A stretch of DNA of 64,000 nucleotides from Rhodanobacter sp. C05 (lineage in GTDB: Bacteria > Pseudomonadota > Gammaproteobacteria > Xanthomonadales > Rhodanobacteraceae): NCBI RefSeq assembly GCF_002001165.1, contig NZ_MUNQ01000008.1:310001-374000 (forward strand), in the 5' to 3' direction. The position numbers and the translations under genes are program-made. Positions 28,903 to 38,290 of the stretch are shown here, piece after piece. Under the pieces are notes generated by a model that was not told where the DNA came from, searched no databases, and worked only from the letters and a program-made list of their open reading frames with translations. How positions within the stretch are numbered: position 1 is the stretch's first letter; each line of letters begins with the position of its first letter.

Positions 28903-30483
28903 TTGACGACTACCACGGCCAACGTGCCATTACCCGACGACGCAGATGCCACCCTGCTTGAGCGCCTGCGCGCCGCGGCGGAACTGCTGGAATCGGTGGC
29001 TGCCGACCGACAGCTGCTGGACCGGTTGCCGGCGGATGACCGCCAGCGCCTGCATCAGGCAGTGGCGCAGCTCTATCACCCCGATCCGGGTGCGCGTCGG
29101 ATCAAGCTGAAAGCGGCCGAAAAGGCGCGGCATGCATCGAAGATCCAGGCCGAGGACGCGGTGCTCAACCAGACCGGCATCCGCGAGCTGCGCCGCCGGC
29201 CGGTGTTCACCACACCGAATGGGTTTGCGCCGGTGGGTTTCGAGCCGCACGACATCAGCCCTGATGCCGACGCCGCGCAGCCGCGCGAATCGATCGAGCC
29301 GAAGCATTGCTATGTATGCAAGCAGAAGTATTCGACGATCCATTTCTTCTACGACCAGCTGTGCCCCGCTTGCGCTGCATTCAACTATGCCAAGCGCACC
29401 GAGCTGGTCGACCTGCGTGGACGTGTCGCGCTGCTGACCGGCGGTCGCGTGAAGATCGGCTATCAGGCTGGCCTGAAGCTGTTGCGCGCTGGTGCCGAGT
29501 TGATCGTGACCACGCGCTTCCCGCGCGACTCGGCGGCGCGTTACGCCGAGGAGCCGGATTTCGGCGAATGGGGTCATCGCCTGCAGGTGTATGGACTCGA
29601 CCTGCGCCACACGCCAAGTGTGGAAGCGTTCTGCCAGGAGCTGGTCTCCACGCGGCCACGGCTGGACTTCATCATCAACAACGCCTGCCAGACGGTGCGC
29701 CGTCCGCCGGATTTCTACTCGCACATGATGGAAGGCGAGACAGCCGCCCTGCACGACATGCCGGAACACGTGCGCAAGCTGGTCGGCCACTACGAGGGCC
29801 TGCGCAGCTCGCACATCCTGCCCGAGGCCAATGCTCCAGCAATGGCGCTCGCAAGTCGTGACTCGCATGTCCCCGGCCTGACCCGAGCCGCCGAACTGTC
29901 GCAGGTGCCGTTGCTGCCGGAAGAATTGCTGGCGCAGAGCCACCTGTTCCCTGAAGGCCGGCTCGATCAGGACCTGCAGCAGGTCGACCTGCGCGAACGC
30001 AATTCGTGGCGGTTGCTGATGGCCGAGGTGCCGTCGGTGGAATTGCTGGAGGTGCAGTTGGTCAATGCGATCGCGCCGTTCATCATCAACGCGCGCCTGA
30101 AACCGCTGATGCTGCGCACGCCCGAGCGTGACAAGCACATCGTCAACGTGTCGGCGATGGAAGGCCAGTTCTACCGCAACTTCAAGACCACGCGGCATCC
30201 GCATACGAACATGGCCAAGGCCGCGCTGAACATGATGACGCGCACCTCGGCCACCGATTACCACAACGACGGCATCCACATGAACAGCGTGGATACCGGC
30301 TGGGTGACCGACGAGGATCCGGCGGCACTGGCCGCGCGCAAGGTTGCCGAGGAGCGCTTCCATCCGCCGCTGGACATCGTCGACGGCGCCGCGCGCATCG
30401 TCGATCCGATCATCAGCGGCGTCAACACGGGCGAGCACGTGTGGGGACAGTTTCTGAAGGACTATCGGCCGACCGATTGGTGA
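28903..30483 (+). CDS. Atypical SDR-family oxidoreductase with N-terminal four-cysteine motif
   Basis: A 526-residue protein. The N-terminal 125 residues are helical. A probable zinc knuckle follows (Cys136-x2-Cys139 and Cys154-x2-Cys157), then a Rossmann domain starting RGRVALLTGGRVKIGYQAG. IINNACQTVRR corresponds to the SDR NNAG motif and NVSAMEG to the active-site serine. The usual YxxxK is TNMAK, so the catalytic tyrosine is missing. An insertion of about 100 residues follows the NNA motif. The TTG start at 28903 is uncertain; a GTG at 28924 is possible. Substrate unknown. Confidence 0.8.
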   Translation: MTTTTANVPLPDDADATLLERLRAAAELLESVAADRQLLDRLPADDRQRLHQAVAQLYHPDPGARRIKLKAAEKARHASKIQAEDAVLNQTGIRELRRRPVFTTPNGFAPVGFEPHDISPDADAAQPRESIEPKHCYVCKQKYSTIHFFYDQLCPACAAFNYAKRTELVDLRGRVALLTGGRVKIGYQAGLKLLRAGAELIVTTRFPRDSAARYAEEPDFGEWGHRLQVYGLDLRHTPSVEAFCQELVSTRPRLDFIINNACQTVRRPPDFYSHMMEGETAALHDMPEHVRKLVGHYEGLRSSHILPEANAPAMALASRDSHVPGLTRAAELSQVPLLPEELLAQSHLFPEGRLDQDLQQVDLRERNSWRLLMAEVPSVELLEVQLVNAIAPFIINARLKPLMLRTPERDKHIVNVSAMEGQFYRNFKTTRHPHTNMAKAALNMMTRTSATDYHNDGIHMNSVDTGWVTDEDPAALAARKVAEERFHPPLDIVDGAARIVDPIISGVNTGEHVWGQFLKDYRPTDW

Positions 30484-30517
30484 GTCTCGGCAGAGCCGCC
30501 GTGACCCGGCGCCAGGA

Positions 30518-32173
30518 TCATTTCGCTTCCGTGCCGGGCCGCCTGAAATCGCTGCCCGGCTTCCATTGCGGGAATGGCGTGGTTCCGGTGGAGAGCTTGC
30601 TGCCGACCATGTAGAGCAGCCGCAGGTCCTGCACCATGCCGCTCAGATCCCAGTTCGGATCGAACGCATCGCCGGGCTGGTGATAGCGGTTCGCGATGTA
30701 GTCATCGTAGGCCTTGCGGCCGGCAGTCACGCCACCATCGAGCAGGTCCAGGCCCGAACGCGCATACAGCACCGGCACCCCGGCCTTGGCGAAATTGAAC
30801 TGCTCCGAACGCGCGAAGAAACCTTTTGGCACCATGTCGGGCGTCAAGGCACGCCGTTGCGTCCGCGCCGCTTCGACCAGGTATCCGTCAAGGTCTGACT
30901 GACCATAACCGATGACCGCAATATCGTGACTGGGACCGCTGACCGTCAACGCGTCCACATCGAGATCAGCCACAGTCAGGTCCAGCGGCACCAGCGGGTG
31001 ATTGACGTAGTAGTGCGAGCCGAGCAGGCCCGACTCCTCCATCGTCAGAGCCAGAAACAGGATCGTGCGCACCGGCTTGGGTTTGCGATGCGCGAACGCT
31101 TCGGCGATCTCCAGCAAGCCAGCGACGCCGGAGGCGTTATCCACGGCACCGTGGTAGATCTTGTTGCCATCCTTGCCGAGATGGTCCCAGTGCGCGGAAT
31201 AGATCACCGCCTCATGAGGACGCAGACTGCCGGGTAGTTCTCCGACCACGTTGTTCGATTGTCCATGGCTGATCGTACTGTCGATCGCGATGCTGGCCCT
31301 GGCGTCGAGCTCGACCGGCTTGAAACCGCGCATGTCGGCATTCTTCTTCAGCGCATCGAAATCGGCACCGGCATCGGCGAACAGTTTCCTCGCGGCTGCC
31401 GTGGTCAGCCAGCCGGCGATCGGCAGGCGTGGTGTCGGATCCTCACTGACCGGCAGGCTGAATTGCGGGCCGCTCCAGCCGGTCTGCACCACGTTCCACG
31501 GATAACCTGCTGCCTCGGCATCGTGCACGATGAAGGCCGCTGCGGCGCCACGGCGCGCAGCCTCCTCGAACTTGCTGGCCCAGTGGCCATACCAGGTCAA
31601 TTCGCGACCCTTGAACAGCATCGGGTCCTGGTTGTTCCAGCCCGGATCGTTGACCAGCATCACGACCGTCTTGCCCTTGAGGTCCAGGCCGGCGTAATCG
31701 TTCGATGGCTGATCGGGTGCATCGACACCGTAGCCGACGAACACGATCGGTGAATCCTTGATCTCGGCATGCGGCTCGTTCGCCGGCGAGCCGACCACCA
31801 TGTCGCTGCCGAAGGCCAGCTCGGACTTGTCCTTGCCGCCGTCGACGACCAGCTTCGCCTGGTCGGCATGCTGCAGCGAGCTTTGCACAAACGGCACGGC
31901 CTGCAACCAGCTGCCGCGGTTGCCGGGCTGCAGGCCGACGCGCTGAAACTGCTGGATCAGGTAGTCGGTGGTGCGTTGCTCGCCCACACTGCCGGGTGCA
32001 CGACCCTCGAACTGGTCCGAGGCCAGCACCTTCACGTGCGCGCTTACATCCGCCTCGGTAATGCCGGGTGAGAATGTCGCATCAGCGTTGCCACCGCTTC
32101 TGCCGCCGGCCGAATGATGATGGCAGGCCACCAGCAGCAAGCTGATGGCAATGGTCGACAACAAGCGATGCAC
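30518..32173 (-). CDS. M28-family metallopeptidase lipoprotein
   Basis: A 551-residue exported aminopeptidase. The signal ends in a lipobox-like LLVACHHH (Cys near 17). A PA-type insert (GYGVDAPDQPSNDYAGLDLKGKTVV) precedes the zinc peptidase core. Metal ligands and catalytic glutamates are seen in YSAHWDHLG, VDNASGVAGLLEIAEAF and LTMEESGLLGSHYY. It probably digests peptides at the periplasmic face of the envelope. GGGGGAGC is a good ribosome site upstream of the ATG. It converges with the SDR gene 34 bases away. Confidence 0.9.
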   Translation of the reverse strand: MHRLLSTIAISLLLVACHHHSAGGRSGGNADATFSPGITEADVSAHVKVLASDQFEGRAPGSVGEQRTTDYLIQQFQRVGLQPGNRGSWLQAVPFVQSSLQHADQAKLVVDGGKDKSELAFGSDMVVGSPANEPHAEIKDSPIVFVGYGVDAPDQPSNDYAGLDLKGKTVVMLVNDPGWNNQDPMLFKGRELTWYGHWASKFEEAARRGAAAAFIVHDAEAAGYPWNVVQTGWSGPQFSLPVSEDPTPRLPIAGWLTTAAARKLFADAGADFDALKKNADMRGFKPVELDARASIAIDSTISHGQSNNVVGELPGSLRPHEAVIYSAHWDHLGKDGNKIYHGAVDNASGVAGLLEIAEAFAHRKPKPVRTILFLALTMEESGLLGSHYYVNHPLVPLDLTVADLDVDALTVSGPSHDIAVIGYGQSDLDGYLVEAARTQRRALTPDMVPKGFFARSEQFNFAKAGVPVLYARSGLDLLDGGVTAGRKAYDDYIANRYHQPGDAFDPNWDLSGMVQDLRLLYMVGSKLSTGTTPFPQWKPGSDFRRPGTEAK

Positions 32174-32362
32174 AAACGCTCCCCCGAATGATGAGTGAGC
32201 GAATGTACTCAGGTGCCTCTAAAGGTCGCAACAGAGATGATGCAATCGCGGGAATTTGCGGATCTGAAGCAACAAAACCTCAACAGCCGGATTCATCCCG
32301 CCTGATGGCAGCGCCTCGACGGCATGCAGATCGGCGATATCCCGCCGATCCGAGAGGACTGT

Positions 32363-33388
32363 TCAACCGATGGCCGAAAACGCCGGCATGGTGACATCGG
32401 CGGCGCGTGAACGGCTGTGGCCACGACGCCATCCATCCACAAACGTACGCAGCTTGCCGCCAACAACAGCGACTACGGGGTACGCCGCCAGACGTATCGC
32501 CGGGAAACTCCCGGGTGACATGGCCAGGCCGATCTGGTGCTCGGCCCGCATTCTTGCCGCTTTTGCGGCAAACCAGGCCTTGGGGCCAGCCAGCAGCACG
32601 CCCGATTCGGATTCCGCCTGACGAGAGCTCTCGATCGTGCGGCGCAGGTGGGCGAGATGGATTTCGCTGAAAGCCTGGCCGAGTGCAGCAACCGTGAAAG
32701 GGGATGCGACGAATTCGTTCAACAGACTGCCCAGCATCGCCGCCGCACGCAACGCAATCTGGCGATTGGTGCGCTCCACGTGAGACGTGCCCACAGCCAA
32801 CTGATAAGCGCCTTCGATCGCACCCACCAAAGCCTGGAACTCTGCCTGATTGAGCGGACGACGATCCAGCGGCGTATGCCGGCGACCGATCAGCCACGCC
32901 TGGTCAGCTGCAGGGAGTGCATGTGAACGATGGGCCGCGCGATGACGCGCATCCTCAAGTGGCAAGCCGTTCTCTGAAACCAGCTGTACGGTCAAGTCTT
33001 CCTGAGTCAGCGGTTGCGTCCGCGCTGCACCGTTGTGGTCGTACCAACGGCGATACTCCAGCGTGGCCGCACGGAACATGCCCCGTGGTGGACGCACGGT
33101 TGCGCGCGCCTCGGCGGCATAGTCGAGTGAGGGGGCGATCGGGCGATGCCCTGCCGCACGGGCAGCCAGCACGCGCCCGAACAGGATCTCGGCCACGACC
33201 AGATGCTGGTGGTAGGCCGAATGACGCTCGTGTTCGCTGGGTGCCGTGAAATAGACGAAACGGAACGGGGATGTGCGCGCCACTCTGGCGGAATGCCCAT
33301 TGCCCGGCTGGATGCCACGACGCCCGATAAGCGGGGCACGGTGCGCATTGGGCAGATTTCCCAGCATCACGTCGATGGCGGGAGTCAT
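32363..33388 (-). CDS. Hypothetical protein, unrecognised
   Basis: From the ATG at 33388 the frame gives 341 residues with normal composition and several helices (FQALVGAIEGAYQLAVGTS, IALRAAAMLGSLLNEFVAS). It stays open to 33508, but the extra N-terminus (cysteine- and valine-rich) looks non-coding. No clear ribosome site supports either start. No signal peptide or obvious catalytic motif is visible, and no family is recognised. It is separated from the M28 gene by 189 bases. Confidence 0.5.
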   Translation of the reverse strand: MTPAIDVMLGNLPNAHRAPLIGRRGIQPGNGHSARVARTSPFRFVYFTAPSEHERHSAYHQHLVVAEILFGRVLAARAAGHRPIAPSLDYAAEARATVRPPRGMFRAATLEYRRWYDHNGAARTQPLTQEDLTVQLVSENGLPLEDARHRAAHRSHALPAADQAWLIGRRHTPLDRRPLNQAEFQALVGAIEGAYQLAVGTSHVERTNRQIALRAAAMLGSLLNEFVASPFTVAALGQAFSEIHLAHLRRTIESSRQAESESGVLLAGPKAWFAAKAARMRAEHQIGLAMSPGSFPAIRLAAYPVVAVVGGKLRTFVDGWRRGHSRSRAADVTMPAFSAIG

Positions 33389-33805
33389 GACAACGGCAGG
33401 CTTGACCGGTACGGCCTCTTGCACACTTACATCAACTGCTACTTGCACACTGCAACCTTCATCGCCGGTGCGGCCGCAACGCCCATCTCCACAAGCGCCA
33501 CATGCCACGCGGGTACACCCATACCACCCATGCTGGATGGCCTCAATGTCACATTGGCATATCGCGTGCCATCAAAGTGTGCGGCAACCCGCAGTATTCG
33601 AAAACGGTTCGTGCCGGCCTGGATTTGTTCAGTCAGAACCGCAACTTTTTACGCCCATGCCAAGCCATTCGCCTCCCTTCGGACAAGCTGCGCAAGGCTC
33701 GATTCGGCAACAGTCCGTTCCACGCCGGCCTCTGTGTTCGCCTGCGTGTCGGATCTATCGTGGCGAGCATGACCAAGAACAGCACACGCCATGGGAGCCA
33801 CGACC
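33389..33805. other. Upstream gap between the hypothetical gene and the pirin gene, no supported gene
   Basis: Overlapping frames on both strands lack protein character. If the hypothetical protein starts at 33508 the gap shrinks to about 300 bases. It must contain divergent promoters, but I could not place hexamers with confidence. Confidence 0.45.
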
Positions 33806-34507
33806 ATGATTGAACGCAGACCCTTCGAAAGCCTGGGCGGAGCCGACCATGGCTGGCTGAAGGCGAAACACCATTTCTCGTTTGCCGGTTACCACGATCC
33901 GAAACACATGGGCTGGGGCGCACTGCGGGTGTGGAATGACGACACCATCGCCGCGCAGACGGGCTTTCCACCGCATCCTCATGCGGAGATGGAAATCATC
34001 ACCTATGTCCGTGAAGGCGCGATCAGCCACAAGGACAGCCTCGGCAACGCGGGCCGCACCGAGGCAGGCGATGTGCAGGTGATGAGTGCCGGCAGCGGGA
34101 TCACCCATGCCGAGTACAACCTGGAAAGCGAAACCACCCGGATATTCCAGATCTGGATCATCCCCGATGCACACGGCCAGCCGCCTGCATGGGGTGCCAG
34201 GCCATTTCCGAAAGGCGAGCGTTCGGGCCGCTTCGTGGCGCTGGCCAGCGGGTTCAAGGAGGACGGCGATGCCCTGCCCCTGCGTACCGATGCACGCGTA
34301 CTCGGCGCAACGCTCAAGGCCGGCGAGACGGCGGAATACACCATGGCCAATGACCGCTATGCGTATCTGGTGCCAGCTACGGGCACGGTGGAAATCAATG
34401 GAGTGACACTTCATGCCCGCGATGGTGCAGCCATCCACGACGAAAGCGTGTTGCGCGTAAAGGCACTGGAAGACGCCGAACTGGTCCTGGTCGATACGGC
34501 AGCGTGA
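33806..34507 (+). CDS. Pirin-family bicupin protein
   Basis: A 233-residue pirin. The metal-binding cupin motif PHPHAEMEIITYV is followed by SHKDSLGN and by GSGITHAEYN, giving the His/His/His/Glu iron site. Bacterial pirins include quercetinase-like dioxygenases and regulatory partners, so a specific role cannot be set. I chose the ATG at 33806 because GGGAG lies 8 bases before it; an ATG five codons earlier lacks such spacing. Confidence 0.9.
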   Translation: MIERRPFESLGGADHGWLKAKHHFSFAGYHDPKHMGWGALRVWNDDTIAAQTGFPPHPHAEMEIITYVREGAISHKDSLGNAGRTEAGDVQVMSAGSGITHAEYNLESETTRIFQIWIIPDAHGQPPAWGARPFPKGERSGRFVALASGFKEDGDALPLRTDARVLGATLKAGETAEYTMANDRYAYLVPATGTVEINGVTLHARDGAAIHDESVLRVKALEDAELVLVDTAA

Positions 34508-34536
34508 TCCGGCGCATTCGCTGAGCGAGCCGGCAG

Positions 34537-35178
34537 CTATGAACGGGAGTCCGTATCTGGCTTCTCCGCATAGCGCGCCACCGGGAGGTGCCACTGGTGA
34601 CGGATGGCCATGTAGCGCAGGCCAAAACACAATCCTGCACCAGCCAGCGTGGTGGCCATCGGTGGGAGTTGCAGCAAGCTGCCCAGCACGACCACGACCG
34701 CGCCGGCCAGCGCAGCCACAGCGTAGAGGTCGGCACGCAGCACCGTGGGAATCTGCGAGACCAGCACGTCGCGCAACATGCCGCCGCCAATGCCGGTAAG
34801 CATGCCCAGCAGGGCCGCCATGGCCGGGTTGAGTCCGTAGGCCAGCGCCTTTTGCGCGCCAGCGACCGCGAACAGTGCAAGACCTGCCGCATCGGACAAT
34901 TGCACCGGATTGCGCAACCGTTCGATCGTTTCGTAGCGATAGAAGGTGATGACCCCAGCCAGCACCGACACTGCGAGATAGCGCCAATCGGCAATCGCGG
35001 ATGGCGGCGTGGCACCGATCAGCACGTCGCGGGTGATGCCGCCGGCATTGCCTGCCGCAAACGACAGCACCAGTACGCCGAACAGGTCGAGCCTGCGCCG
35101 TACTGCAGTCAAGCCGCCGCTCAGCGCGAACACAAAGGTGCCGACGAGATCGAGCACCAGCAACAGCATGTGCATCAT
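34537..35178 (-). CDS. TRIC-type (UPF0126) membrane channel protein
   Basis: A 213-residue, seven-helix membrane protein made of two similar halves: FALSGGLTAVRRRLDLFGVLVLSFAAGNAGGITRD and the second repeat with GLNPAMAALLGMLTGIGGGMLRD. Both carry the GG-x-RD signature of prokaryotic TRIC potassium channels and of YicG-like proteins. I chose the ATG at 35178, where GGAAAG precedes it; the frame stays open for 45 more codons without membrane character. Converges with pirin. Confidence 0.88.
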   Translation of the reverse strand: MMHMLLLVLDLVGTFVFALSGGLTAVRRRLDLFGVLVLSFAAGNAGGITRDVLIGATPPSAIADWRYLAVSVLAGVITFYRYETIERLRNPVQLSDAAGLALFAVAGAQKALAYGLNPAMAALLGMLTGIGGGMLRDVLVSQIPTVLRADLYAVAALAGAVVVVLGSLLQLPPMATTLAGAGLCFGLRYMAIRHQWHLPVARYAEKPDTDSRS

Positions 35179-35394
35179 GGGTGCTTTCCACACGAAGGCA
35201 GTCGTCTGTTTATCGCCAGTCTGCGCCATCGTCAACCATCGGAACGGTGCCGTATGACCAAGCCATGTGGAATTCTCGAATCGTCCGACATAAAAACGCT
35301 CCCACGCGCCCATACACAGTCAACACTCAATGCTTGATATACGCTGCATCGGCGCCAGAGTTTTGGCATCCCCACGCAATAGCGAAGCCGCACC

Positions 35395-36405
35395 ATGCCC
35401 TCCATGCAAGCCATCGAAATCAACCATCCCGGCGCAGCGGACGTACTGCAACTGACGCAGCGACCGGTTCCGCAGCCCGGCATGGGTGAAGTGCTGATCA
35501 AGGTGGCCGCCGCCGGGGTGAACCGGCCGGATGTGTTCCAGCGACAAGGCCATTACGCCCCGCCGCCTGGCGCATCGGATCTGCCCGGACTGGAGGTGGC
35601 CGGCATCCTGGTCGAAGGTGACCTGACCGGTGACAACCCGTTCGGCCTCAAGCACGGCGATTCTGTATGTGCCCTGCTCGCCGGTGGCGGCTATGCCGAA
35701 TACGCCGTGGCACCGCTGGCGCAATGTCTGCCGGTACCGACGGGATTCTCGATGATCGAGGCGGCAGCGCTGCCGGAAAATTATTTCACCGTATGGAGCA
35801 ACGTGTTCGAGCGTGGCCAGCTCGGCCAGGGCGAAGGCGGCGTGCACGAAACCCTGCTGGTGCAAGGCGGCTCCAGCGGCATCGGCGTGACCGCGATCCA
35901 GCTGGCGCATGCACTGGGGCATCGCGTGTTCGCCACCGCCGGTAGTGCGGAAAAGTGCGCGGCGTGCGAGAAGCTCGGCGCAGAGTGTGCGATCAATTAT
36001 CGCGAGCAGGATTTCGTCACCGTGGTGAAGCAGGCCACCGACGGCCGCGGCGTCGACGTGATCCTCGACATGGTCGCCGGTGACTACATCCTGCGCGAAC
36101 TCGACGCGCTGGCCGAAGGCGGCCGACTGGTGGTGATCGCCACTCTTGGCGGTAGCAAGGCAAGCATCGACGCTGCAACGATCATGCGGCGTCGGCTCAC
36201 ACTCACCGGATCAACCTTGCGCGCCCGCCCGATCGCATTCAAGAGTGCGCTGGGCCGCCAGTTGCACGACAAGGTCTGGCCCTTGCTGGAATCAGGCAGG
36301 CTGCGGCCGGTGATCCACCAGGTATTTCCTGCTGCCGAGGCCGCCAAGGCGCATGCGCTCATGGAAAGCAGCGCGCACATCGGCAAGCTCATGCTGCAGT
36401 GGTGA
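35395..36405 (+). CDS. NADPH:quinone oxidoreductase, PIG3-type zinc-independent MDR
   Basis: A 336-residue medium-chain reductase without the structural zinc cysteines. It starts MQAIEINHPGAADVLQL, then GVNRPDVFQRQGHY and PPGASDLPGLEVAG. The NADPH loop is GGSSGIGVTAIQLA. HVFPAAEAAKAHALMESSAHIGK-like residues close the protein (seen as QVFPAAEAAKAH). Proteins of this type reduce quinones in oxidative stress. Start at 35395 or at the ATG three codons later. Confidence 0.9.
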   Translation: MPSMQAIEINHPGAADVLQLTQRPVPQPGMGEVLIKVAAAGVNRPDVFQRQGHYAPPPGASDLPGLEVAGILVEGDLTGDNPFGLKHGDSVCALLAGGGYAEYAVAPLAQCLPVPTGFSMIEAAALPENYFTVWSNVFERGQLGQGEGGVHETLLVQGGSSGIGVTAIQLAHALGHRVFATAGSAEKCAACEKLGAECAINYREQDFVTVVKQATDGRGVDVILDMVAGDYILRELDALAEGGRLVVIATLGGSKASIDAATIMRRRLTLTGSTLRARPIAFKSALGRQLHDKVWPLLESGRLRPVIHQVFPAAEAAKAHALMESSAHIGKLMLQW

Positions 36406-36411
36406 TGCCGG

Positions 36412-37005
36412 TTACTTTCCGATCAGACCCTGACTCTGCAGATCCCAGACGAAATTCATCACCACATCGCTGACAACGTGGTGAAATGCATCGGCTGTCG
36501 TGGTCGGTGTGGCGCCGGCAGGACCGTTGATCTTGCCTAACGTGGTATGGATCGCGTGCTTGTAGACCGCCTGGTAGTCGTTGCCGCCGGCATGACGGTA
36601 GGCAATCGTGAATTCGTAGTTGTCATCGATCATCGAGCCGGTGCTGCCCAGCGTCAGACCGGTATGGAAACCACGGTGGCGGGCATCCTCCAGGTCGCTG
36701 CTGTCGTTGGCTGTAACCGTGATCCGGGCCGCCGCATTGGCATCTGTCGTCGGCGAAAATACGCCGGTGGCCGCCAGCGCCTGTTCGAGTTGATGCTGCA
36801 ATTCGGCATCGACGGTGGGCGTCGGCTTCTCGTTGGTCTGGAACCGGGCTGTCACCTGCACCGGAATCGGCTGGACGAGCGGATGTATTACATCCGAGGT
36901 GGCCTGGTGATATTGCGGGTCAACATAAGCCCTGGTGGCGATGGTGCACGCCGAGAGCGACGCCATGATGACCAGTGCGCCTACCGTCTTCAGAATCACC
37001 TTCAT
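36412..37005 (-). CDS. Lipoprotein of unknown function
   Basis: The ATG at 37005 follows AAGGGG with ideal spacing and opens into a lipoprotein signal (VGALVIMASLSAC, Cys near 20). The 197-residue product continues with an alpha/beta region: PIPVQVTARFQTNEKPTP, then LEQALAATGVFSPTTD and RITVTANDSSD. The pattern is like that of small outer-membrane lipoproteins that assemble in the periplasm. The longer upstream frame is not coding. Specific role unknown. Converges with the quinone oxidoreductase gene, 6 bases between stops. Confidence 0.8.
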   Translation of the reverse strand: MKVILKTVGALVIMASLSACTIATRAYVDPQYHQATSDVIHPLVQPIPVQVTARFQTNEKPTPTVDAELQHQLEQALAATGVFSPTTDANAAARITVTANDSSDLEDARHRGFHTGLTLGSTGSMIDDNYEFTIAYRHAGGNDYQAVYKHAIHTTLGKINGPAGATPTTTADAFHHVVSDVVMNFVWDLQSQGLIGK

Positions 37006-37213
37006 GAATTTCCCCTTGTCATGGGTACGAGGAATCGCCATGTCCTTCATGGTAAGCGGATTCAGCGGCAAAAGCAGCGCGTTGTGTACGAAACAAGCAC
37101 TCCCGCACGCTGACCACCGGTAAATGCGAATTCGGGCGCAAGACCCGGAGTGTCGCCCATGCCATCCGTCGCTAGATTGACTGTCACGCGTTAATCTGAC
37201 GAAAGGAACAGCC

Positions 37214-38290
37214 ATGAAAGCATTCGAGAAAAATAGCCAGCGGGCGGCCACCACGCTCAACGATCCACGCTGGATCGCGGTGCAGACCCATGACGCGAGC
37301 GCAGACGGCACTTTCTATTATTCGGTGCGTACCACCGGCGTGTACTGTCGCCCGTCCTGCGGCGCGCGTCCTGCCCGGCCGGAGAACGTGGCATTCCATG
37401 CGACCGCCGCCGAGGCGGAGCATGCCGGTTTCCGTCCCTGCAAGCGCTGCCGGCCCGATCAACCTTCATTGGGCGAACAGCACGCAATGCTGGTGACGGC
37501 GGCCTGCCGGTTGATCGAAAGTGCCGAGACGCTGCCCACGCTCGAACAGCTGGCGAAACCGAGCGGCCTGAGTCCGTTCCATTTTCATCGCGTATTCAAG
37601 GCCGTCACCGGGCTGACGCCGAAGCAGTACGCGCAGGCACAGCGGGCTCGTCGAGTACGTCGCGAACTCGACCGCAGCGACAGCGTGACCACGGCGATTT
37701 TCGATGCCGGCTACAACGCCAGCAGCCGTTTCTACGAAACAGCCGACCGGGTGCTCGGCATGACACCTTCCAGCTATCGCGCCGGCGGCATCGACCACGA
37801 CATCCGCTTCGCGATCGGCGAATGCTCGCTGGGTGCGATCCTGGTCGCGCAAAGTGTGCGTGGCGTCTGCGCGATCCTGCTCGGCGATGATCCGGATGCA
37901 TTGGCCCGCGATCTGCAGGATCGTTTTCCGAAGGCGAATCTGATCGGTGGCGATCATGCGTTCGAACAGTTGGTGGCGCAGGTAGTCGGCTTCGTGGAAG
38001 CGCCGGCGATCGGTTTCGATCTGCCGCTGGACGTGCGTGGCACCGCGTTCCAGCAGCGTGTGTGGCAAGCATTGCGGGAGATTCCACCGGGTGCCACGGC
38101 AAGTTACAGCGAGGTCGCCACGCGGATCGGCTCGCCACGTGCGGTGCGAGCTGTGGCTCAGGCCTGCGCAGCGAATGCGCTGGCGGTGGCGATCCCCTGC
38201 CATCGCGTGGTGCGCAGTGACGGTGGCCTGTCGGGTTATCGCTGGGGCGTCGAACGCAAGCGTGCGCTGCTGGAGCGCGAGGCATCGTGA
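37214..38290 (+). CDS. ada: Bifunctional alkylation-response regulator/methyltransferase Ada
   Basis: A 358-residue protein with all three Ada modules. The zinc cysteines (Cys45, Cys49 in CRPSCG; CKRC near 82-85) accept methyl groups from phosphotriesters. An AraC-type helix-turn-helix follows (LSPFHFHRVFKAVTGLTPKQYAQA). The C-terminal O6-methylguanine transferase has IPCHRV as active site. Methylated Ada activates its own operon. AAAGGA precedes the ATG. The stop overlaps the next start (TGATG), so the three genes 37214-39674 are one coupled operon. Confidence 0.96.
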   Translation: MKAFEKNSQRAATTLNDPRWIAVQTHDASADGTFYYSVRTTGVYCRPSCGARPARPENVAFHATAAEAEHAGFRPCKRCRPDQPSLGEQHAMLVTAACRLIESAETLPTLEQLAKPSGLSPFHFHRVFKAVTGLTPKQYAQAQRARRVRRELDRSDSVTTAIFDAGYNASSRFYETADRVLGMTPSSYRAGGIDHDIRFAIGECSLGAILVAQSVRGVCAILLGDDPDALARDLQDRFPKANLIGGDHAFEQLVAQVVGFVEAPAIGFDLPLDVRGTAFQQRVWQALREIPPGATASYSEVATRIGSPRAVRAVAQACAANALAVAIPCHRVVRSDGGLSGYRWGVERKRALLEREAS

